Shown here in pieces: positions 53,949 through 60,915 of a stretch of DNA of 64,000 nucleotides (its first letter is position 1; each line of letters opens with the position of its first letter). Under the pieces are notes generated by a model. It saw only the letters and a program-made list of their open reading frames with translations, had not been told where the DNA came from and ran no database searches. The stretch is from Acidimangrovimonas sediminis (GTDB taxonomy: Bacteria > Pseudomonadota > Alphaproteobacteria > Rhodobacterales > Rhodobacteraceae): positions 1 to 64,000 of the forward strand of contig NZ_PHSN01000001.1 of the NCBI RefSeq assembly GCF_002871005.1, written 5' to 3'. Made by a program: the position numbers and the translations under genes.

Positions 53949-55975
53949 GCAAAGAGCCTCCTGTCTGCGGGATCGGGGCGGTCCGATGGAGCCCCGGCGG
54001 CCGCCTTGCGCGAGTCGAGGGCGCATTCGAGGATCGCGCGGGCGAAACCGCCCTGATCCATGGCGAAGGTCTCTACGATCTCGCGGGTGCGCAGGGTCGC
54101 CGGATCGAAGACGTCGGTCAGCAGGTCGTCGATCAGTGGCGCCACCTCGGCCTCGATCAGGCCGCGATAGCGTTTCTCGGCGGCCCTGCCGCCACCGAAC
54201 TTCCAGAACCGGCGCCACCACGGCCCTTCCAGATCCAGCGACAGGGTTCGCGCAAGGACCGTGGGCGCCTTGTGCACCGGCTGCTCGGGGAAGTCGGCGG
54301 ACGTGCCCTCGCGCCAGACGCCCAGATCGTCCTGCAAGATCGCCTGCATGCCGTCGAGCACGACCTCCATCGCGACCTCGCCCTCGCGCCGCAGCTTGGC
54401 GGTGGCCGAAGAAAAGGCGGTCTTCATTGCCATCCGAAGCGAGGTCGGATCGTGTTTCCATGCGCTGAATTCGCCGAACAGGTCGATATGCGATTGAAGC
54501 GCCTCGATCGCGGCGGCGACGAAGCTTTCCTTGCCGCGTTCCAGCCGTTCGCGCAGGCCTTCCCGGACCTCGGTGGCGCGCAGGTCGAAATCCTTAAGCA
54601 CCATGTCACGCAGGTCAGCGAGCTTGAGCGACAGCTCGGTCAGGCCGAACCCCTCGCGGGCGCCGCCCGGCCCCTGCTGGGCCACGGTCTCGACGGTTTC
54701 GCTCATCTCGACGATGGCGTCGATCTCGGCGCGGATGTCCGACAGGATGGCCCTGCCCGGCCCTTCGACCACCCGCTTGGCGATTGCACGATGCAACGCC
54801 GGCACGCCAGAGGCGGCCATCGCCGCGGCCCGAAGTCCCGCCTCGGTTCCGAGGTCCGGCCGGTCTTCCGGGCAGTCTTCCGTGCGGACCGCGGCCTGGC
54901 CCGCCCCGGCCTCTGCCATCCGTCCCAGCGCCGCCCGGCTGGCGGGGGTCATCACGCAGCTATCGGGCGCAAGTGCGCAATTGGCCCAGTAGCCGCTGCC
55001 GAACAGGATCTCGATCCAGTCGTCGAGGCCGATCCGCGACAGCGTCTTGCGGATCGAGGCGGTGATGCGCTCGATCTCGGCGGGCGGGTCCTGCAATTCG
55101 TCGATGCGGTTGACGAAGATCAGCACCTCGCGCGCCTCGACCGAACAGATGATCCGCAGAAGCGCCAGGTCCATCGTCGACAGTGCCTGGTGGGCGGACA
55201 GGACGACGACGCAGACCCGGCTGTCGCTGATCGCGTTGAGCGTGATCTGCTCGCGCATCATGAAGGTGTCGTTGACGCCCGGCGTGTCGCGCAGGCACAG
55301 GCCCTTGGGCAGGTCAGGCAGATCGACGTAGAGGTCGGCCGATTTGGTGAGGTCGGCATAGACCCCCTCGGTCGCGCCGTCCTCCAGGTCGTCGGGGTCG
55401 CCGTAGCAGATGTAGCGGTCGATCACGCCCTTCTGGATCGTCGGGAAGGCGTGGCTGGAACCGATCAGCCTGTCGAATTCGGCACCGAGCCGGGCCTCGG
55501 TCGTCTGGCGCATCTCGGTGACCTGGGCGCGGACGGCCTTTGCCTCCGCGGCAAAGCCCGCGCGTTCGGACATCTCGCCGAGGCGCCCGCCGGTGGCGAC
55601 GAGCCGGTCCCATTCATGGGCGTCGAAAAAGCGGAAGAGGGCCCGCGTCTGCGGCGGCCGCGCGCGGCTGTTGAGGTGCAGCGCGGTGATCACCGAGGTC
55701 CAGGGGTTCACGTCCGACGGCAGCAGGCCCACCTCGCCGATCAGGGCGTTCAGAAGCGTGCTCTTGCCTGCCTTGACCTGGCCGATCACGCTGACCTGCG
55801 GCTCGAACGCACGGATCTTTTCCAACACCCGCTCGATCGGCTCCTCGACGAAGCTCAGCGCCACTTCGGAGAAGCTGGTCACCGCCTCTTCCATCTGGTC
55901 GAGCTTTTCCCAGAACCGGTTGAGGTCTTCGAAGCCTTCGCGATGCGACTGTCTGGCGGAGGAAGATGCGGACAT
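53945..55975 (-). CDS. Bacterial dynamin-like GTPase 1
   Basis: The 676-residue protein has an N-terminal helical segment (about 10-55), then G1 GQVKAGKST (65-73), G2 LPSDVNPWTSVITAL, G3 DTPGVND (230-236) and G4 VNRIDEL (288-294). It is a paralogue of dynamin-like protein 2; the G-motifs are nearly identical. The C-terminal half is helical, with an aromatic-basic patch PWWRRFWKF (585-593) placed like the membrane-binding paddle of dynamins. A Ser/Asp-rich tail follows. It is 122 bases downstream of the Roadblock gene and overlaps the next gene by ATGA. Confidence 0.86.
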   Translation of the reverse strand: MSASSSARQSHREGFEDLNRFWEKLDQMEEAVTSFSEVALSFVEEPIERVLEKIRAFEPQVSVIGQVKAGKSTLLNALIGEVGLLPSDVNPWTSVITALHLNSRARPPQTRALFRFFDAHEWDRLVATGGRLGEMSERAGFAAEAKAVRAQVTEMRQTTEARLGAEFDRLIGSSHAFPTIQKGVIDRYICYGDPDDLEDGATEGVYADLTKSADLYVDLPDLPKGLCLRDTPGVNDTFMMREQITLNAISDSRVCVVVLSAHQALSTMDLALLRIICSVEAREVLIFVNRIDELQDPPAEIERITASIRKTLSRIGLDDWIEILFGSGYWANCALAPDSCVMTPASRAALGRMAEAGAGQAAVRTEDCPEDRPDLGTEAGLRAAAMAASGVPALHRAIAKRVVEGPGRAILSDIRAEIDAIVEMSETVETVAQQGPGGAREGFGLTELSLKLADLRDMVLKDFDLRATEVREGLRERLERGKESFVAAAIEALQSHIDLFGEFSAWKHDPTSLRMAMKTAFSSATAKLRREGEVAMEVVLDGMQAILQDDLGVWREGTSADFPEQPVHKAPTVLARTLSLDLEGPWWRRFWKFGGGRAAEKRYRGLIEAEVAPLIDDLLTDVFDPATLRTREIVETFAMDQGGFARAILECALDSRKAAAGAPSDRPDPADRRLFA

Positions 55976-56097
55976 GGCTACTCGCTATTTCGGTCGCGGG
56001 CGGGGCGGAGGAGGGCGGTCCGCCGGATCCAGGGTCTCGGGACAGGTGGCTGGCGTACCCCCCGGAACGATCCGGACGGCACGCCCGATGCGGTCGG

Positions 56098-56454
56098 TCA
56101 GACCTTGAGCGTGCCCTCGACGCCCTTCGCCTTCAGGCGCGCGAGGCCCAGGTTCGACGCGCTGCGGTCGAGCGCGACGTAAAGGAACACGGCCGGATTT
56201 GCGGCCAGCGGGCGGATCAAGTGGATCTGCTTGCCGAGCGTGATCAGGATATCCTCGATCTGGTCTTCCAGTCCCAGCGCCCTCATCGCGGCGTTCTTGG
56301 CGCGCACGACTTCGGTGTTGGCAGCGCCCGCGGCTTCGAGGTCGAACTTGATGTTGCCGGTCTCGGCCGCAAGCATCAGGCCAGTGTCGGAATCGACGAG
56401 GCAGGCGCCAATGAAGCCCGAGAGCTCCTTGAGCGCAGAGATGTTGGTCGACAT
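56098..56454 (-). CDS. Roadblock/LC7-domain protein
   Basis: The 118-residue protein is a single Roadblock/LC7 domain. It shows helix and strand order of the fold: NISALKELSGFIGACLVDSD, TGLMLAAETG, then EVVRAKNAAMRALGLEDQIE, DILITLGKQIHLIRPLAANP and AVFLYVALDRSASNLGLARL. Roadblock proteins act as GTPase regulators; MglB is the GAP of MglA, and Ragulator/TRAPP subunits carry the fold in eukaryotes. It is the first gene of an operon with four GTPases, which strongly suggests that it regulates one of them. AGGA lies eight bases before the ATG. About 90 AT-rich bases upstream (56460-56545) should hold the promoter. Confidence 0.87.
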   Translation of the reverse strand: MSTNISALKELSGFIGACLVDSDTGLMLAAETGNIKFDLEAAGAANTEVVRAKNAAMRALGLEDQIEDILITLGKQIHLIRPLAANPAVFLYVALDRSASNLGLARLKAKGVEGTLKV

Positions 56455-56948
56455 GTGGTTTCCTGTTTTATGTAACGTCCATACGTCTTTTGTTGCGATG
56501 GCTTGTGTTCAAAATTTGTTCCATTGACGATTTATTAAGGCAATTTCCGGTGGAAGACGGGTCCCTGGGCGCCCGTCGCGTCCGCCTGCAAAACCGCGGT
56601 AGTTCTGCGTTGCGGCAAGCGCCGCGCGACGGGCCCTGCCACCGAGGGGCGCTCTGCACAGGGAGGTGCCGCAGGCGCGGGGCACTGCCTGCCCGGGAAG
56701 GCGGCGCCCTTAGGCTTGAGGTTGAAGATCAGTGGGTTGGCTGCCCATGCGGCGACCACAGGGGGCACGGTGCACCGGCGGCCTACGCTTGCCGGGGTGC
56801 GAAATGCCGGAAAGTGCCGCGGCGGATGCCGACGGTCGCGGTGCGGGCGCAGCACCAGGCGGCGCGGTGCTCTCCCCGTCCGGAGGACCCGTTCCGAAGG
56901 GTGACGCGGCGTGGGAGGGCCAGTCTGGCGGCTGCCGGGATCCTGTTG
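56455..56948. other. 494-bp intergenic region between the nas and GTPase operons
   Basis: No convincing protein gene. The part next to the Roadblock gene is AT-rich and probably promoter. The remainder (about 56560-56940) is GC-rich, with several short open frames on both strands that have poor codon use. A stretch CTTAGGCTTGAGGTTGAAG, ATCAGTGGGTTGGCTGCCC (56709-56747) is lower in GC than its surroundings; it could be part of a structured RNA or a decayed element, but I do not recognise it. Confidence 0.5.
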
Positions 56949-57920
56949 CTAGATTGACACCAGCGCGTCACGCTTATGCCACAACGCTTCCGCCACGGCG
57001 GCGGCGTCGGTCACGCCCAGCGTCTCGAGCGCAAGCGCCGCGGTGCCCAGCACGATGTCGCGGGCGAAGGGATCCTCGCCCTCTCCTGACCAGAGCCGGG
57101 TCAGTTCCTCGGGGTCGGGCGTCTCCGACGCGAGGCGCCGGGTCTCGTCGCAGAGCGCGGGCCGGCTTTCCTGCCACGGCGCGCCGCCGCGCAGGCCGTA
57201 AAGCGCGATCTCCTTGCCGGGGTGGCGCTCGAATTCGCCACCGCCGCCCTTGAGCACGGTCATTGCGGGTTGTCCGAGAAGGGCCGCGGCATCAGCCTGC
57301 AATTCGCGGTAGGGCGGGTGAAACACGCCCTGCACGCTGGCGCTGGCGCCCCCCGGGTTCAGCACTCGAAGCACAGTGTTGACCGGCGAGCGCAGGCCCA
57401 GCACCGCGCGCAGTTGCAAAAGCCGCAGGGCACCCGGCGCGAAGGCATCCAGCGGCAGGTAGGCGATCCCGTCGCGCACCAGCAGCCGGGCCGCCCCGGC
57501 AATATCGCCCGCCTCTGCGATGCCCAGCCGGGGCAGCGCGTCCCGGACCGAGGCCGCCGCACCCTGGTGAGAATTCCAGCCGTGGATCAGCACCGGATGC
57601 CCCGCCTGCGCCACCAGCCGGGCCGCCATCAGGAACCACGGCAGCCCGCGCGACCGCCCCGCGGCATAGCTGGGCCAATCGAGCGCCGGGCGCGGGCCCT
57701 GCCATTCGGGCAGCGTGTCCCGCATCGCCTCGACGAAGCCCGCGATCTCCTCCGGGCGCTCGCCGCGATAGCGCATCAGCATCAGAAGCGCCCCCACCGC
57801 CTCGGGCGCGGCTTCTCCCGCAAGGATCGCGCGCATCGCGTCGCGCGCCTCGTCCCGGGTCAGGTTGCGCGCGCGGCCGGGTCCCCGGCCCATGGCGTGG
57901 ATATAGGGGGCAAGGCTCAC
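56949..57920 (-). CDS. TrpD2-like glycosyl transferase family protein of the nas operon
   Basis: The 323-residue protein has the nucleoside phosphorylase/anthranilate phosphoribosyltransferase-like fold. The N-terminal helical bundle (NLTRDEARDAMRAILAGEA, LLMLMRYRGERPEEIAGFVE) is as in TrpD. The core includes HPVLIHGWNSHQGAAASVRD and VLKGGGGEFERHPGKEI, but not the PRPP-binding KHGNR/GTGGD motifs of true TrpD. Such YbiB/TrpD2 proteins bind nucleic acid in E. coli. A GTG start overlaps the nasA stop (GTGA), so it is translated with the nitrate reductase. Its role in nitrate assimilation is unknown; the conserved linkage is noteworthy. Confidence 0.8.
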   Translation of the reverse strand: MSLAPYIHAMGRGPGRARNLTRDEARDAMRAILAGEAAPEAVGALLMLMRYRGERPEEIAGFVEAMRDTLPEWQGPRPALDWPSYAAGRSRGLPWFLMAARLVAQAGHPVLIHGWNSHQGAAASVRDALPRLGIAEAGDIAGAARLLVRDGIAYLPLDAFAPGALRLLQLRAVLGLRSPVNTVLRVLNPGGASASVQGVFHPPYRELQADAAALLGQPAMTVLKGGGGEFERHPGKEIALYGLRGGAPWQESRPALCDETRRLASETPDPEELTRLWSGEGEDPFARDIVLGTAALALETLGVTDAAAVAEALWHKRDALVSI

Positions 57921-60583
57921 TCGGCGGCCTCCTTTGCATGGGCTGCGGCCAGCAACGCGGCCAGCTCCGGCCGGCACGAGCCGCAATTCGTACCTGCCTG
58001 CAATGCTGCACCGATCGCCTCGACCGAGGCAAGCCCCTGGTCCTGGATCGCGGCGAGGATCGTGTTCACGCCGACGTCGAAACAGGCGCAGATCGTGGCG
58101 CCCGGATCGGGGCGGTCGGCGCCGGGGCGGCCCGAGAGTACGGTGGCGCCCGGCCCGGTTCCCGCCTCCGCGCCGATCAGCCCGGAGACATGGGCGCGGG
58201 CCACCGCCACCGGATCGGGGGCGGCGAAGAGTGCGGCCGCGACGCGGCCCTCCACGATGAGCGCGACGCGCGCAAGGCCGCGGCCCGGGTCCTCGACCGT
58301 CACCGCCTGCGCGCCCGGCAGGCCGAAGAGGTCGCGGGCGAAGGCTTCCCAATCCGCGGGCAGGGCGGTGTCGGCCAGCTCGGTCCGCCAGCCGCCGCGG
58401 CTGCGGGCGCGGGCCCAGTAGGCGGTCGCGGGGGCGGCGGCGTCGCACGACACCGCGAACCCGTACCAGCGCGCCGCGAAGGGGGTCGCGCGGACCACGG
58501 ACGCCTTGCTTTCCGGCTGCCCCGAGACCGGGTCGGTCACCGCCGCCACCAGCGCGTCGACCCGGCCGGCCGAGGCGGTCTCGGTTGTCCAGTGCATCGG
58601 CGCGAAGACACTGCCCCTCGGCGTCCGGTCGGTGACGATCACGCGCAGAAGGGCGCGGCCTTCGGGGCTGGTCACCTCGGCGATCGCGGCGGGTGTCAGG
58701 CCCAGCCGGGCGGCATCCTCAGGGTGTACCTCAAGGTAGGGTTCGGCCATGTGCTGGCTCAGCCGCGGCGATTTCGCGGTGCGGGTCATGGTGTGCCAGT
58801 GGTCACGCACCCGTCCGGTGTTCAACCGCAGCGGAAAGGCGGCCGAGGGCCGCGCGACCGGCGGTCGGGGCCGGATCGCCAGCATCCGCGCGCGCCGGTC
58901 GTCGGTGTAGAACCCGCCTGTGCCGAAGAAGCGCCCGCCCTGTGTCGCGGTGTTCCGGGTGGCGCTGCGCGGCCAGGTGAAGGGGGCGAGGGCGTCGTAT
59001 TCGGCCCGCCCGATCCCGGCCAGCGCCGAAATGTCGAAGTCGCGCCCAAGCCGGCCGGCCACCCCCGAGAGCGCCGCGTATTCGGCGAAGATCCGGTCCG
59101 GCCCATCATGGCTGAACGCCGCCTCCCAGCCCATCCGCCGGCCGACCTCGCAGATCGCCCACCAGTCGGGGCGCGCCAGGCCCGGGGCGGCCAGGAACGG
59201 CCGCTGACGCGAGATGCAGCGTTCGGAATTGGTGACGGTGCCGTCCTTCTCGCCCCATCCGGTGGCGGGCAATAGGACGTCGGCCAGCCGCGCGGTGTCG
59301 GTCGCGCCGGTCACGTCCGAGACCACGACGAAATCGCACCCTTCGATTGCCGCACGGACGCGGTCGGCGTCGGGCATCGTGACGGCGGGGTTGGTGTGGA
59401 TGATCCAGAGCGCACGGATGCGGCCGTCGCCGACGGCGCGGAACATGTCGACGGCCTTGAGCCCCGGTGCCTGCGCCATCGCGGGGCTCTGCCAGAAGTC
59501 CTGCACCGCAGCGCGGTGATCGGCGTTCTCGAAGTCGAGATGGCAGGCCAGCATGTTGGCCAGCCCCCCCACCTCGCGCCCGCCCATGGCGTTGGGCTGG
59601 CCGGTGACCGAGAAGGGCCCCATTCCGGGCCGTCCGATCCGGCCGGTCGCAAGGTGGCAGTTCAGGATCGCGTTCACCTTGTCGGCGCCCGAGGAGGACT
59701 GGTTCACCCCCTGGCTGTAGACCGTCACGACCTTCTCGGTGCCGATCCACATCGCGAAGAAGCGTTCCAGCTCCTGCGTGGGCAGCCCGGTGGCAGCAAG
59801 GTCGGTGCTGCGCGCAGCCTCGAGCGCAGCCTCGGCCCCGGTCACGTGGGCGCCGGTGTAGGCCGGATCGACCGCGCCCCGCGCGGAGATCCCGGCGAGC
59901 AGGCCGTTGAACAGCACGGCATCCGCCCCCGGTGCGATGGCGAGGTGCAGGTCGGCAAGGTCCGAGGTCGCGGTGCGGCGCGGGTCGATGGTGACGATGC
60001 GCATGGCGGGCCGCGCCTTCCGCGCCGCCGCCAGCCGCTGGTAGAGGACCGGGTGGCACCATGCGAGGTTCGATCCCACCAGCACCACGAGGTCGGCCTC
60101 TTCGAGATCCTCGTACCGGCCCGGCACGGTATCGGTGCCGAAGGCGCGGCGGTGGCCGGCCACCGACGAGGCCATGCACAGGCGCGAATTGGTGTCGATG
60201 TTCGCGGTGCCGATGTAGCCCTTGGCCAGCTTGTTGGCGACGTAGTAATCCTCGGTCAGCATCTGGCCGGAGAGGTAGAATGCCACGCTGTCCGGGCCGT
60301 GCTTGGCGATGGCGTCGCGAAACCGCCGCGCCACGAGGTCGAGGGCCTCGTTCCAGCCGGCCTCCCGCGTGCCGATCCGGGGCGACAGAAGGCGCCCCTC
60401 AAGACCCGTCGTCTCGGCCAGTGCCGAGCCCTTGGAACATAGCCGTCCGGCGTTGGCGGGGTGCGCCTTGTCGCCCGCGATGGTGATCTCGCCCGACGCG
60501 TCGCGCCGGGCGACGACGCCGCAGCCGACCCCGCAATAGGGGCAGGTGGTGCAGACCGTGTGGCCGGCGCGCGCGCCGTCCAT
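57917..60583 (-). CDS. nasA: Assimilatory nitrate reductase, molybdopterin subunit
   Basis: The 888-residue enzyme reduces nitrate to nitrite in the cytoplasm. N-terminal [4Fe-4S] site: Cys14, Cys17, Cys21 (CPYCGVGC) and Cys49. Molybdopterin regions include VAFYLSGQMLTEDYYVANKL, SRLCMASSVAGHRRAFG, NQSSSGADKVNAILNCHLA and NTGRVRDHWHTMTRTAKSP. The C-terminal molybdopterin-dinucleotide domain is followed by a BFD-like [2Fe-2S] segment (ICACFDVGVNTILAAI ... GTNCGSCRPEL), giving the NasA/NarB type that takes electrons from a NAD(P)H or ferredoxin partner. It has no signal peptide. The start overlaps nirD's stop (TGATG). Confidence 0.95.
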   Translation of the reverse strand: MDGARAGHTVCTTCPYCGVGCGVVARRDASGEITIAGDKAHPANAGRLCSKGSALAETTGLEGRLLSPRIGTREAGWNEALDLVARRFRDAIAKHGPDSVAFYLSGQMLTEDYYVANKLAKGYIGTANIDTNSRLCMASSVAGHRRAFGTDTVPGRYEDLEEADLVVLVGSNLAWCHPVLYQRLAAARKARPAMRIVTIDPRRTATSDLADLHLAIAPGADAVLFNGLLAGISARGAVDPAYTGAHVTGAEAALEAARSTDLAATGLPTQELERFFAMWIGTEKVVTVYSQGVNQSSSGADKVNAILNCHLATGRIGRPGMGPFSVTGQPNAMGGREVGGLANMLACHLDFENADHRAAVQDFWQSPAMAQAPGLKAVDMFRAVGDGRIRALWIIHTNPAVTMPDADRVRAAIEGCDFVVVSDVTGATDTARLADVLLPATGWGEKDGTVTNSERCISRQRPFLAAPGLARPDWWAICEVGRRMGWEAAFSHDGPDRIFAEYAALSGVAGRLGRDFDISALAGIGRAEYDALAPFTWPRSATRNTATQGGRFFGTGGFYTDDRRARMLAIRPRPPVARPSAAFPLRLNTGRVRDHWHTMTRTAKSPRLSQHMAEPYLEVHPEDAARLGLTPAAIAEVTSPEGRALLRVIVTDRTPRGSVFAPMHWTTETASAGRVDALVAAVTDPVSGQPESKASVVRATPFAARWYGFAVSCDAAAPATAYWARARSRGGWRTELADTALPADWEAFARDLFGLPGAQAVTVEDPGRGLARVALIVEGRVAAALFAAPDPVAVARAHVSGLIGAEAGTGPGATVLSGRPGADRPDPGATICACFDVGVNTILAAIQDQGLASVEAIGAALQAGTNCGSCRPELAALLAAAHAKEAAE

Positions 60584-60915
60584 CAGGCCGCCCCCCGCCG
60601 TGCAAGGCGTTCGGGATCGAGAAGGATCCGCCCCTCCTCGATCCGCGCGGAATAGGTCGCGACCTCGCCCCGGTCGGCCCCCTGAACCTTGCCGGTTTCC
60701 AGGTCGTAGACCCAGTTGTGCAGCGGGCAGGTGACGCGGGTGCCATGCACCAGCCCCTCGGACAATTGCCCGCCCTTGTGGGCGCAGCGGTCGTCGAGGG
60801 CGAAGACCTCGTCCGCCTCGGTGCGGAACACCGCGACGCAGCCTTCTGCCGTCCTGACCACGCGGGCCCCGCGGCGGGGGATGTCGTCCAATGCGCCTAT
60901 ATCGATCCAGTTCAT
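60583..60915 (-). CDS. nirD: Nitrite reductase small subunit NirD (Rieske-type)
   Basis: A 110-residue Rieske-fold protein. Cys44-x-His46 (DDRCAHKGGQLSEG) and Cys63-xx-His66 (VTCPLHNWVYDL) keep all four [2Fe-2S] ligands, unlike many NirD proteins that have lost them. It associates with NirB. ATGA overlap with nirB upstream and TGATG overlap with nasA downstream. Confidence 0.93.
   Translation of the reverse strand: MNWIDIGALDDIPRRGARVVRTAEGCVAVFRTEADEVFALDDRCAHKGGQLSEGLVHGTRVTCPLHNWVYDLETGKVQGADRGEVATYSARIEEGRILLDPERLARRGAA

Noticed and set aside
56490-56957. Short frames on both strands in the nas/GTPase gap
   Set aside because: No ribosome sites, poor codon use, Cys/Arg-rich composition and no recognisable family.
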